Source of the DNA: Alligator mississippiensis
Taxonomy: Eukaryota; Chordata; Crocodylia; Alligatoridae
Direction of reading: 5' to 3'
DNA length: 64,000 nt
Assembly: GCF_030867095.1 (NCBI RefSeq)
Contig: NC_081824.1
Location: 92,559,882 to 92,623,881, forward strand
In this document: positions 45,171-55,778 of the stretch, piece by piece
Layout: every line of letters begins with the position of its first letter
Numbering within the stretch: position 1 is the first letter of the stretch
Made by a program: the position numbers and the translations under genes
Notes under the pieces: generated by a model
What the model was told of the DNA's origin: nothing
What the model saw: the letters and a program-made list of their open reading frames with translations, nothing else
Databases searched by the model: none

Positions 45171-46496
45171 AAGAAGCAAGGGGCAGGGCTCCCCACCACT
45201 TCTAGTGGTGTTCCAGGATCTACACATGGTGAAAAGGAGTGGGAAAGGTAGCCAGTTCTATTGTGCAGAGCTTCCCCCTGGTGGTGTGAGAGTCTCAGGA
45301 GCTGCATGTGAGCCCTGTGCAATAGAGGTGGGTCAGCCTGGCTCCACTTCTTGCAGCCATGTGCAGTTCCCAGAACTGGCTAGAGCTGCATGCTGCCAGA
45401 GGGGCCGTGCCTGAGCAAGCCATGAGTACCTTGAGGGTCCACCACCTGCTGCTGCTACCAGTGGCAGTGGCTGTACACCAGCGGGAGTCCCCACACCCCC
45501 ACCTTGCCTCACGCCCCTCATACCCACACCCTGCCCACCTGAGTTCCACAGTCCTGCCACATGCTGGGTATGGGCTCTGCACTCCTCCCAGTCTGAGTTC
45601 CACATTCCTCACTCCTGCCCATCTGCAGCTTCCCTACCTGCTTCCTGGGGCCAGCACTGCAGCAGGGACACAAAGAGGAGTCACTGGAGGCAGGGGAAGC
45701 TGAGCAGGTTCCCCTGTGGCTGTAGCAGTGGAACCAGTGGCCTCACCCAGAAGTTGTGAGTACTGGCCAGAGCTGGGGGCCTCCTGTGCACAAGGGTGGG
45801 AACAAAACACACAGGCTGGGCAGGGCACAATTAAATATTGGGTGCCCATGGGCTGGATGAAATCATTTGGTAGGCTGGATCTGGCCTGCGGGCCATATTT
45901 TGCTTGACCCTGGGTTTGAAGGTACTTAGGACAGGCTAACACCCTTTAATGGGTGAATTCTCCCATTTTAAGTGTCTATGGTAATTTAAACCTAACCTAC
46001 AACAGAGCCCCAGCTCTCGCTATGCACTGTATAAGAAACTTAGGCACCTAACTTGAGTGTGAATTTCATTCTGGGAGTCAAGCTCCTAAAACTATCCATT
46101 GTGATGCTAAACATTGTGGCACGTAAGTCCCTTTGTGGATATAGCCATAAGATCTTAATTGAAGAGGATGAAGTATAAGCAGTCAACCTAAAACAAGTTA
46201 CTAGGCCCTGGTAGGTCTTTAACTGCACTTTAATAAACTACTACTAGCACTGACATACAAAAGAGTAAAATTGTAACAACTCCATCTTGTTTATTTGTGA
46301 ATTAGTAAAGTATGTTCTGTTTAAGTAAACCTAAATCTAATGTCTACTAGCTCTGGGTGAGGACATGAAAGGCTGTTTTCCTTTTAGACGGTTCTTGAGC
46401 AAATGTAAGTAGGAGTAAACAAATGTCCTACAGTCTTTACTCCTTCTGTTTTAGAAATTATCTCTCTTTAATATCAAGCAATGATAAGAAGGAGGT
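45171..46496. other. Intergenic sequence with hAT-like repeat fragments
   Basis: A hAT-type right end 'ccatattttgcttgaccctg' lies near 45893-45912. I could not find its left end. The rest shows no gene. Frames at 45295-45942 are GC-composition artefacts. Confidence 0.45.
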
Positions 46497-46676
46497 GTCA
46501 AAACCAGAGTTGCTCAGCCCCCAGCCCACTGGCCAGATGCAGCCTGCAGAGCCACGTAATCCAAACTGCAGGTTTCCCCATGGCTCTAGAAATGTGGTAG
46601 TGGGGAAACAGTGGCAATTAGCTCTGCCACCATTCTCCACTGCCAAATTTCCAAACCCCACTGAGACGATCCTGAG

Positions 46677-48262
46677 ATTGTGCAGAGTCACTTGGAAGAA
46701 CTGGATGCCTTTAAGTCGGCAGGCCCGGACGAGCTCCATCTGAGGGTGCTGAAGGCACTGGCCGACATCATTGCAGAGCCACTGGCGGGAATATTCGAAC
46801 ACTTGTGGTGCACGGGCCAAGTCCCGGAGGACTGGAAAAGGGCTAACGTGGTCCCCATTTTCAAAAAGGGGAGGAAGGACGACCCGGGCAACTATAGGCC
46901 AGTCAGTCTCACCTCCATCCTTGGTAAAGTCTTTGAAAAAATTATCAAGGCTCACATTTGTGAGAGCCCAGCAGGGCAAATTATGCTGAGGGGAAACCAA
47001 CACGGGTTTGTGGCGGGCAGATCATGCCTGACCAATCTAGTCTCTTTCTATGACCAGGTTACGAAACGCCTGGACACAGGAGGAGGGGTGGACGTCGTAT
47101 ACTTAGACTTCAGGAAGGCCTTTGATACGGTATCCCACCCCATACTGGTGAACAAGTTAAGAGGCTGTGACTTGGATGACTACACAGTCCGGTGGGTGGC
47201 GAATTGGCTACAGGGTCGCACCCAGAGAGTTGTGGTGGATGGGTCGGTCTCGACCTGGAAGGGTGTGGGCAGTGGGGTCCCGCAGGGCTCGGTCCTTGGA
47301 CCGATACTCTTTAATGTCTTCATCAGTGACTTGGACGAGGGAGTGAAATGTACTCTGTCCAAGTTTGCAGATGATACAAAGCTATGGGGAGAAGTGGACA
47401 CGCCGGAGGGCAGGGAACAGCTGCAGGCAGACCTGGATAGGTTGGACAAGTGGGCAGAAAACAACAGGATGCAGTTCAACAAGGAGAAATGCAAAGTGCT
47501 GCACCTAGGGAGGAAAAATGTCCAGCACACCTACAGCCTAGGGAATGACCTGCTGGGTGGCACAGAGGTGGAAAGGGATCTTGGAGTCCTAGTGGACTCC
47601 AAGATGAACATGAGTCGGCAGTGTGACGAAGCCATCAAAAAAGCCAATGGCACTTTATCGTGCATCAGCAGATGCATGACGAATAGGTCCAAGGAGGTGA
47701 TACTTCCCCTCTATAGGGCGTTGGTCAGACCGCAGTTGGAGTACTGCGTGCAATTCTGGGCGCCACACTTCAAGAAGGATGCGGATAACCTGGAGAGGGT
47801 CCAGAGAAGGGCAACTCGTATGGTCAAGGGCCTGCAGACCAAGCCCTACGAGGAGAGACTAGAGAAACTGGACCTTTTCAGCCTCTGCAAGAGAAGGTTG
47901 AGAGGCGACCTTGTGGCTGCCTATAAGTTCATCACGGGGGCACAGAAGGGAATTGGTGAGTATTTATTCACCAAGGCACCCCCGGGGGTTACAAGAAACA
48001 ATGGCCACAAGCTAGCAGAGAGCAGATTTAGATTGGACATTAGGAAGAACTTCTTCACAGTTCGAGTGGCCAAGGTCTGGAACGGGCTCCCAAGGGAGGT
48101 GGTGCTCTCCCCTACCCTGGGGGTCTTCAAGAGGAGGTTAGATAACCATCTAGCTGGGGTCATCTAAACCCAGCACTCTTTCCTGCTTATGCAGGGGGTC
48201 GGACTCGATGATCTATTGAGGTCCCTTCCGACCCTAACATCTATGAATCTATGAAAATATGA
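46677..48262 (+). mobile_element. Young CR1 LINE, 5'-truncated
   Basis: It starts in the linker between endonuclease and RT, and ends with the 3' UTR and an 'atctatgaatctatga' tail. Its RT frame is open throughout. About 97% identical by eye to the copy at 52700-54432. Confidence 0.93.
46680..48167 (+). CDS. CR1 ORF2 fragment with uninterrupted RT (495 codons)
   Basis: The reverse transcriptase copies CR1 RNA at the target site. All RT blocks are intact: NVVPIFKKGRKDDPGNYRPV, VVYLDFRKAFDTVSH (motif A Asp), [18 protein letters not shown] (motif B) and SKFADDTKLWGE (motif C Asp pair). The C-terminal region ends FKRRLDNHLAGVI. The endonuclease and ORF1 are missing because of 5' truncation, and the first ATG is chance, so no mobile protein is expected. 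Lack of any stop marks a recent insertion. Confidence 0.9.
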   Translation: MQSHLEELDAFKSAGPDELHLRVLKALADIIAEPLAGIFEHLWCTGQVPEDWKRANVVPIFKKGRKDDPGNYRPVSLTSILGKVFEKIIKAHICESPAGQIMLRGNQHGFVAGRSCLTNLVSFYDQVTKRLDTGGGVDVVYLDFRKAFDTVSHPILVNKLRGCDLDDYTVRWVANWLQGRTQRVVVDGSVSTWKGVGSGVPQGSVLGPILFNVFISDLDEGVKCTLSKFADDTKLWGEVDTPEGREQLQADLDRLDKWAENNRMQFNKEKCKVLHLGRKNVQHTYSLGNDLLGGTEVERDLGVLVDSKMNMSRQCDEAIKKANGTLSCISRCMTNRSKEVILPLYRALVRPQLEYCVQFWAPHFKKDADNLERVQRRATRMVKGLQTKPYEERLEKLDLFSLCKRRLRGDLVAAYKFITGAQKGIGEYLFTKAPPGVTRNNGHKLAESRFRLDIRKNFFTVRVAKVWNGLPREVVLSPTLGVFKRRLDNHLAGVI

Positions 48263-49769
48263 ATCTATGAATCAGCCCTGGCTGGGCCAGCCCCACATGG
48301 AGAGATTGGGCCTCATTCCTGCACAGGTAGGTCAAGCCAGGGCCCTATACAGCTGTGTGGGATCGGTCTCTGGGCAGACTGGCCATTCCTGTTTGGCAGT
48401 ATCAGGCCCCAGTTGGGCCAGTAACATGTGCCAGATTAGACCCATAGACCAGCATCTGGCCCGCAGACAAGCCTGACACACTCATCAGGCCTGCGGCACA
48501 AAACGGTCTGGCACTCCTGGTCAAAACAATTGAAAATAATGTCATAGGATTACTAGATGTAGTAAAAAGAAATTAGCTCCTTGGACTTGTTTTTCAAGTA
48601 GCCATTCTGTTAATATCATGCCTTCTTTTTTCAGGGAATTTAATCTAGATTGAAGGGAGGGAATTCCCAGATCCAGACAAAAATATCTGTAAATCTAAAG
48701 AACCTCAAGCGGTATACCACTCCCTGATACCACTGTTATCAGACAACGCTATAATGAGTCATCATCTGTTGGCAACTAAATCTAAATACCTGCCATTGAG
48801 TGCATATGAAACAGGAAGAAGCTATTAAAAATTAAGATCATAATTACTTCTGGATAGATTCTGACAGAAATAAAGTAACCAATAAACTTGATGCTACATA
48901 TTCATGGCAAATAGCATCTTTTGGGAAGGTGTTAGAGGTGCAGTTGTAAATATGGCTCTGGAGATTTACTTTATTAAAACCAATCAATACATAAATAAGG
49001 GTAATTTTGATTCGATTATATTTAATTTCGCTGTTTATTCTGCTGGAAGATGGAGATAGTTGCAATCAGTTTTATGTAATTCTCAGAGAGCACTATTGTT
49101 TTGTGATCATTACCAAAGCACAAAATAGGGAGTAGATCTTTCTTTTGTATGAGAAAAACGAAGAAGGAATACAGGTTCCTTTTACATAAATTAGGTTCCT
49201 CATTCATGTTGACTCTGATTGCTTTGTCAGGAGCTGCAGATTATAAACCACAGAAAAGGAAAAGGATTTGAACCCAGAATCTCTCCATACCTGTCAGCTT
49301 TTAAACATTATTTCAAAGCTCTTCTTTGAACACTGTAGATCATTCTGATCTCATCTATCAGCTTTTGCTTCCTGAAAAGAGATGCAAAAGTTGATTGTGG
49401 ATAAACTTGAGGTGCATCTTTTTAACATACCTTTTGGATCTGGGGAAATTGCTGCAGTAGATAACAGATGAAACGCAGTGCTACTTTTCTATGACACCAA
49501 ATACATTGTCATTGTCTACTCACGGTGAAGTAAACTAGTATGACTAATTAAATGGAAAGGCTGAATAATTTAACTAGAAAAGCAATCTAGATAAATATTG
49601 CCGAATATAGTCGCCATGTCTGATGGCATATGGTACTGTGCAGGTGTAAGATAAGTAAATGTTACTTGTTTCTGTATTACAAGGAAAGGTAATTCATAAC
49701 TTTGCCCTTGCAGATACTTGTTTACATATTTCTAATCTATTAATATATTTGTGTATTTGCTTTGTATAG

Positions 49770-49865
49770 AGCTAATAACTGGGTACTGGAAGATCTTATT
49801 CAAGTTCTGCCACTCACTGTGTGACCTTGAATGTGATATATAAAACAAAATGTTCCAAAGTGTCC
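49770..49865 (+). repeat. Ancient MIR-like SINE fragment
   Basis: 'caagttctgccactcactgt' followed by 'gtgaccttgaatgtgatata' matches the MIR core pattern (CTGCCACT...TGTGTGACCTTG). Judged by eye. Confidence 0.5.
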
Positions 49866-50689
49866 ATTAGTTTTCCTACCACACCTGAGATATGTAGAGT
49901 TTAATTTTTGTGGAGGAGGCTGAGCTCTAAAACAGGCATGCATTGTTATATTGGCAGAGCAGCATGGTGGAGGTACAATGAGTGGTGGCAGCAGATGCTT
50001 CTTCTGCAGACTTAACTACACCACTACCTCAGATGACTTAAGCTGACAAAAGCAGTCTTCTATCAGCATACTTGCATATGCACTATGAGTTTTGTCAGCG
50101 TAGCTGGCAAAGGAGTAATTTTTATTTCTGTCCTCATAGCTAACGTTGACAGAACTTTGTAGTGAAACCAGGCCTAGGTGCCAGTCTATAACTTCTGTTA
50201 GCAAAGAGAGTGGAAATATATGTAGGCTTTCCAAAAAACAAAAGTGGCATTTTTGTGGAAGTTTTTGGGTTTTTTTAATATTGGCAGCATAATATTAAGA
50301 TATCTATAAAAGTCCTAGTATATTTAGAAATAATATATGTGTTAAAACTAATTATATTAAAATTATTTTCCTATTTGACACTAGACGAAACACAAAGATC
50401 TGCAGTTCTCAACATGTAGAACATGAGGCATTATCTGGTAGTATGTATTTTTGTTTTTAAAATGATCTCATATTAGCAAATAAAGAACCATTATAGTTAT
50501 GTTGGTTACAATTACAAATGTGCTATAGCAAACACTTTGAGTTCTAAAGCTAGCACATTAATGTTAAAGTTTTGGAGTTTTTCATTTACATAATATAGAA
50601 AAAAGCATTTGGATCTGTTCTCTGTCTAGGAACAAATTTCAAGAAATATTTAGGTAATCATTAGGGTGGCACTTCCCAGTAAAGTCTGC

Positions 50690-51770
50690 ATGTGTGCATT
50701 GAGCTGCCAGCATAGGTGACAGAAGCGGGGACTAACCGGGTTCATCCCCCTCAAACACAGGGAGCAGCAGGTATGGCTGGAGAGCAGCCCAGCCACAGGC
50801 TGCTGCAGCAGGGGGGAGGGGCATACACACACAGATACCCTGCACAACCAGGATCGCAGCTGGCCCAGCAGGCAGGTAAGTTTCTTTCTTTACCCGGGCT
50901 TGGGGTGTGGTGCAGATCAAGACCCCCAAAGGGCAGGAGGCAGTGGGGTACAGGCAGGGGTGAATCATTCACCCCTGCCCCATGACCCAGCCTGGCCGGG
51001 ACCCAGCTGGGCCAGGTCATAGGACAATCAGAGCCCAGCAACTCCTCCAGAGGCTTAATGCGGCTCCGGGCAGCCAAGGGGGTGGGGGGCGGGCATGTGC
51101 CCCCCACCCCCGATATTTGCATAGGGCAAGAGCAGGCCACAGCTGTGAGCTGGGCTCTGCCTGCTCCCTGCCTCTCTGCCTCACTGCTGCTGCTTCAAAA
51201 GTGGTGCAATGTGGTGCCATATGAGTCCCACCGCTGCAGAGAGGCACATAGCACTGCACCACACCACTTTCAAAGCAGCGGTAGCAAGGCACAGAGGCTG
51301 GGAGCAGGCAGAGCTCAGATCAAGGGGCCACATGCCCCTCCTTGGCTCCCCGGTGCTGCGCTGTGTCTCTGGAGGATCCACTAGGCTCCAATTGCCTCAC
51401 AACCCAGCCCGGCAGGGGCTCCATTCACAGTGAATGGGCCCCAGCCAGGCCAGGTCATGGGGCAATCACAGCACAGTGGCTCATCCAGTGGCACAGCATG
51501 GGGAGCCAGGGGGAAGGGAAAACATGCCTCCCTTCCCCTGGGGTACGTGCAGCAGCAGGAGCTGCCTGCCTACACCCCTGGAGGAGCTGCCAGGCTCCGA
51601 CTGCCCCATGACCCGGCCTGACAAGAGTGCAGCCCAGCACAGCCCCATCCCCACTCCCTCCTATGGCCCTTCCCCCCACCTTTCCCATGGGGGGGGGCAT
51701 GCACACATGCATACACATGCTCAGTCCCCCTAAAAAACTTTTTCTCCTTCTGCCTATGGCTGCCAGCATG
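50690..51770. repeat. GC-rich probable MITE
   Basis: 'gctgccagcataggtgacag' near 50701 and 'tgcctatggctgccagcat' near 51752 form weak inverted ends. The interior has repeated 'ggccaggtcatggggcaatc' boxes. Frames on both strands are compositional. Confidence 0.4.
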
Positions 51771-52660
51771 AAGCATTTTTGGTTTTGACATGATTGGATT
51801 AGAGTCTATAGCCCATGCTTATCAGGGGTTGTTTGACTTTTTCAGACAGTCATTATGTCCTAGCCACTTTCTTTTTAAACTTGGCATTTGACCTGGTTTA
51901 AACAAACACATAGATGCCTTATCATCCCAGGAGCATCTTGTTATCCTGTCTACAAATGCCTCTAAAGCCTATTGCACAGTGTGTTGTGAATTTAAAGGAA
52001 AAAGTAATATACAATGTAAAATGTTCCCTATATACATTATAATACTTAGTATAAATATACAGATTTATGTGGGCAAGGAATTTGTAGCCACTAAACTACT
52101 TACTTATCACTACATTCCTATGAAGAGGATTGATAAGCATTGGCATCCAATTTATGGATGGAAAAATTGAGAAAATCACCAAAACAGACTTTAAGCTTTG
52201 TTTCATCTTTTATAAAATACATATAATTAATACAGTAACATAGACATATAGAGCATTTATACACATGCTCCGGGAGGCGGGGGGAGGGGGCACTTTAATT
52301 AGAGCAGCTCCAAGAGCCATTGTAATTAAAGTGCCTGGACCGTCATGCATATCAGCGTCCCCAGCATTGAAAAATGGTGGTGGGGGCGCTTTAACGAAAC
52401 TCATTCAATGAGCTTTAGTTACAGCACCCCTGCCACCATTTTTCAGCACAGGGATGCTGATACATGTGACTGGAGTCTGCTGGGGTGTGGTGATTACCAT
52501 CAGACTTGATTAATTGAGTCTGCAATGACAGAGTCTGTAAATACAGAGCATCGAAGTAGCCTCAATATACATGTATGTGCACCCTATGTGCTCACACACA
52601 GTTCAGTTCACATCCATTATACAAAGCATACTCCTCTGCTTTTAAGTTATCACAATATTG

Positions 52661-52718
52661 CAGAAACAATTGGTGACAGCAGAAACAATTGGTGACAGCA
52701 GAAACAATTGGTGACAGA
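52661..52718 (+). repeat. Three tandem 20-bp units at a CR1 5' junction
   Basis: The unit 'gcagaaacaattggtgacag' is repeated nearly three times, and the last copy runs straight into CR1 coding text ('gacagatagg'). The overlap 'ggtgacag' fits CR1 sequence, so the repeats look like template switching or slippage during target-primed insertion. Confidence 0.8.
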
Positions 52719-54432
52719 TAGGGGGGACAAGGCTGAACTCCTCAACGAGTTCTTTGCCTCAGTGTTCCTAAGTGAGGGGCACGACAAGTCTCTCACTGGG
52801 GTTGTAGAGAGGCAGCAGCAAGGCGCCAGACTTCCATACGTAGATCCTGAGGGTGGTGCAGAGTCATTTGGAAGAACTGGATGCCTTTAAATCGGCCGGC
52901 CCGGATGGGCTCCATCCGAGGGTGCTGAAGGCACTGGCCGACATCATTGCAGACCACTGGCAGGAATATTCGAACGTTCGTGGCGCACGGGCCAAGTCCC
53001 GGAGGACTGGAAAAGGGCTAACGTGGTCCCCATTTTCAAAAAGGGGAGGAAGGACGACCCGGGCAACTATAGGCCAGTCAGTCTCACCTCCATCCTTGGT
53101 AAAGTCTTTGAAAAAATCATCAAGGCTCACATATGCGAGAGCCCGGCAGGACAAATTATGCTGAGGGGAAACCAGCACGGGTTTGTGGCGGGCAGATCAT
53201 GCCTGACCAATCTAGTCTCTTTCTATGACCAGGTTACGAAATGCCTGAACACAGGAGGAGGGGTGGATGTCGTATACTTAGACTTCAGGAAGGCCTTCGA
53301 TACGGTATCCCACCCCATACTGGTGAACAAGTTCAGAGGCTGTGATGTGGATGACTGCACAGTCCGGTGGGTGGCGAATTGGCTAGAGGGTCGCACCCAA
53401 AGAGTCGTAGTGGATGGGTCGGTCTCGACCTGGAAGGGTGTGGGCAGTGGGGTCCCGCAGGGCTCAGTCCTTGGACCGATAGTCTTTAATGTCTTCATCA
53501 GCGACTTGGACGAGGGAGTGAAATGTACTCTGTCCAAGTTTGCAGATGACACAAAGCTATGGGGAGAAGTGGACACGCCGGAGGGCAGGGAACAGCTGCA
53601 GGCAGACCTGGATAGGTTGGACAAGTGGGCAGAAAACAACAGGATGCAGTTCAACAAGGAGAAATGCAAAGTGCTGCACCTAGGGAGGAAAAATGTCCAG
53701 CACACCTACAGCCTAGGGAATGACCTGCTGGGTGGCACAGAGGTGGAAAGGGATCTTGGAGTCCTAGTGGACTCCAAGATGAACATGAGCCGGCAGCGTG
53801 ACGAAGCCATCAGAAAAGCCAATGGCACTTTATCGTGCATCAGCAGATGCATGACGAATAGGTCCAGGGAGGTGATACTTCCCCTCTATAGGGCGCTGGT
53901 CAGACCACAGTTGGAGTACTGCGTGCAATTCTGGGCGCCACACTTCAAGAAGGATGCGGATAACCTGGAGAGGGTCCAGAGAAGGGCAACTCGTATGGTC
54001 AAGGGCCTGCAGACCAAGCCCTACGAGGAGAGGCTAGAGAAACTGGACCTTTTCAGCCTCCGCAAGAGAAGGTTGAGAGGCGACCTTGTGGCTACCTATA
54101 AGTTCATCACGGGGGCACAGAAGGGAATTGGTGAGTATTTATTCACCAAGGCGCACCCGGGGGTTACAAGAAACAATGGCCACAAGCTAGCAGAGAGCAG
54201 ATTTAGATTGGACATTAGGAAGAACTTCTTCACAGTTCGAGTGGCCAAGGTCTGGAACGGGCTCCCAAGGGAGGTGGTGCTCTCCCCTACCCTGGGGGTC
54301 TTCAAGAGGAGGTTAGATGAGTATCTAGCTGGGGTCATCTAGACCCAGCACTCTTTCCTGCTTATGCAGGGGGTCGGACTCGATGATCTATTGAGGTCCC
54401 TTCTGACCCTAACATCTATGAATCTATGAATA
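52700..54432 (+). mobile_element. Young CR1 LINE, 5'-truncated
   Basis: It starts slightly further upstream than its twin at 46677 (DRGDKAELLNEFFASVFLSE is readable) and ends with the same 'atctatgaatctatga' tail. A one-base deletion near 52950 (cagaccactgg against cagagccactgg in the twin) breaks the frame before RT. Confidence 0.93.
53023..54342 (+). CDS. CR1 ORF2 fragment with uninterrupted RT (439 codons)
   Basis: RT motifs A (YLDFRKAFDTVSH), B ([16 protein letters not shown]) and C (KFADDTKLWGE) are intact, and the frame runs to FKRRLDEYLAGVI. The preceding part lies in another frame because of the one-base deletion. Truncated and without endonuclease, it cannot move itself. Confidence 0.9.
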   Translation: MVPIFKKGRKDDPGNYRPVSLTSILGKVFEKIIKAHICESPAGQIMLRGNQHGFVAGRSCLTNLVSFYDQVTKCLNTGGGVDVVYLDFRKAFDTVSHPILVNKFRGCDVDDCTVRWVANWLEGRTQRVVVDGSVSTWKGVGSGVPQGSVLGPIVFNVFISDLDEGVKCTLSKFADDTKLWGEVDTPEGREQLQADLDRLDKWAENNRMQFNKEKCKVLHLGRKNVQHTYSLGNDLLGGTEVERDLGVLVDSKMNMSRQRDEAIRKANGTLSCISRCMTNRSREVILPLYRALVRPQLEYCVQFWAPHFKKDADNLERVQRRATRMVKGLQTKPYEERLEKLDLFSLRKRRLRGDLVATYKFITGAQKGIGEYLFTKAHPGVTRNNGHKLAESRFRLDIRKNFFTVRVAKVWNGLPREVVLSPTLGVFKRRLDEYLAGVI

Positions 54433-54535
54433 TTTGATTTTTAAAATAATGTTGTATATACTCAAATACAAGATGAGGTTTTTTTCCAGGAAAAAAGCCC
54501 CTCATCTTACAATCACATACAAGGAAATCTCACTG

Positions 54536-54760
54536 AATTCATAGATTATAGAGTCGGAAGGGATCCAATGGATCATCATGTCCGACCCCCTGCCCCGACC
54601 GGAAAGAAGACCAAGGTCAGATGACCCCAGCCAGGTGATTGTCAAGCCTCCTCTTGAAGACCTCCAAGTTAGGTGATAGCACCACCTCTCTTGGAAGCCC
54701 ATTTCAGACTCTGGCCACCTTTACTGTAAAAAAAATTCTTCCTAATACAGACAGTTTTAG
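54536..54760 (-). mobile_element. CR1 3' end, minus strand
   Basis: 'ttcatagattatagagtcgg' (tail, reversed), 'gatgaccccagccaggtgat' and 'ctcctcttgaagacctccaa' follow the CR1 3' UTR and ORF2 end in reverse. It is short and 5'-truncated. Just beyond, 'gtttaatgacagac' and 'gtctgtcattaaac' (54764-54809) form a 14-bp hairpin. Confidence 0.88.
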
Positions 54761-54933
54761 GTTTAAGTTTAATGACAGACCTAATCCTAATACATTGTCT
54801 GTCATTAAACTGCTTCCAAAAGCAGCATGTGCTCAGTAATAAAAACCGGCTATGATGTTGATTAAATTCAGCCAACAGTAAGCATGACTATAAAATACAC
54901 ATCCCATTTTAGGCATGGATATTAATGGGTAAC

Positions 54934-54935
<2 letters not shown>

Positions 54936-54982
<47 letters not shown>
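54936..54982 (+). repeat. (GT)n microsatellite
   Basis: About 23 uninterrupted GT units. Confidence 0.98.
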
Positions 54983-54986
<4 letters not shown>

Positions 54987-55674
54987 TAAAAATAATGGGC
55001 GGTTCCAGGAGGGAACAAGCACCAGGCCTGGAGGTACTGCAATACTAAGCCAGCACTTGGAGAGGCTGGAGCAAGCTCCAACACCCTCCCCTGGTGCCAA
55101 AAATACTGATTTTTTTTTAAATTCTGTGTGTCAGGCCAAACCAGGCAAATCTGTTCCAAATTCTATCAACTAAGCAGAGCTCAGTTGTTCAAGTCTGTGT
55201 GGCACTACCACCCCCACAACCACCCCAAGTCATCCAAAGCTGAAATGAAAAGCGTCTCCTCTGCCAGGCAAGTAAAACCACCTGGGTCAAAAACCACCTC
55301 ATGGTGGTATCTCCCTTTTTGGGCTTTCCCTCTAGCTTGCTCCCTTGGCCTTTTGGCTAGGGGGGCATCTGAACTCCAGGTCCACTGGGCTTGGGGCTTG
55401 CATGTAGGATGCCTGCCATGGATTTTGGGAGCATCTGAAGCCCCAGGCTGAAGCATCTGGGGGATAGGATACTTCCAGTAGTAGCATCACACAGACTTGT
55501 AGCGGTTTCAAAGAAAGGTAATATCTCAGAGGAGAGCAGGGTCTGACAGTAGGGAGATAAGGAAGGGGCTGCCAGGGGAAAAAGTTGATGGGAAGCAGAG
55601 AGCAAAGGGGCTACCTGACCTCCCAGATTTATTTTTCCTGCTGTAGTAGTGGAAGGGGACAAATTCAAGGCAAT

Positions 55675-55733
55675 CCAATAATTAGATTCTATACCTAGAA
55701 AATTAAAAGAAATATATAGAATCTAATTATTGG
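55675..55733. repeat. Perfect 19-bp inverted repeat
   Basis: 'ccaataattagattctata' (55675-55693) and its exact complement at 55715-55733 are separated by 21 nt. It lies near the right end of the surrounding element. Confidence 0.9.
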
Positions 55734-55778
55734 GAGCAGTCAACTTATATTCAGGATCATCTTCTATTTGAGTAAATA

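Larger units (their letters stand above)
46505..48519. mobile_element. hAT MITE split by a CR1
   Basis: The left end 'cagagttgctcagcccc' and the right end 'cggtctggcactcctg' are imperfect inverted repeats. A perfect octamer gtcaaaac flanks the whole at 46497-46504 and 48520-48527. The CR1 accounts for about 46677-48262, leaving a MITE of about 430 bp with 'ggccagatgcagcctgcaga' and 'catctggcccgcagacaag' inside. Confidence 0.88.
48528..52640. other. Intergenic sequence, mostly unassigned
   Basis: AT-rich to about 50640, then a GC-rich element-like stretch to about 51770. A tRNA-like SINE trace ('ggatttgaacccagaatctc') lies near 49267. 52230-52470 holds short GC-rich repeat boxes. No host exon recognised. 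Confidence 0.5.
54455..55778. mobile_element. DNA transposon with TATACTCAAATA ends, 1.3 kb
   Basis: 'tatatactcaaatacaagat' at the left and 'atcttctatttgagtaaata' at the right are imperfect TIRs over more than 20 bp. Inside are a CR1 3' end, a GT repeat and two hairpins. It begins about 25 bp after the tail of the young CR1. Confidence 0.65.
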
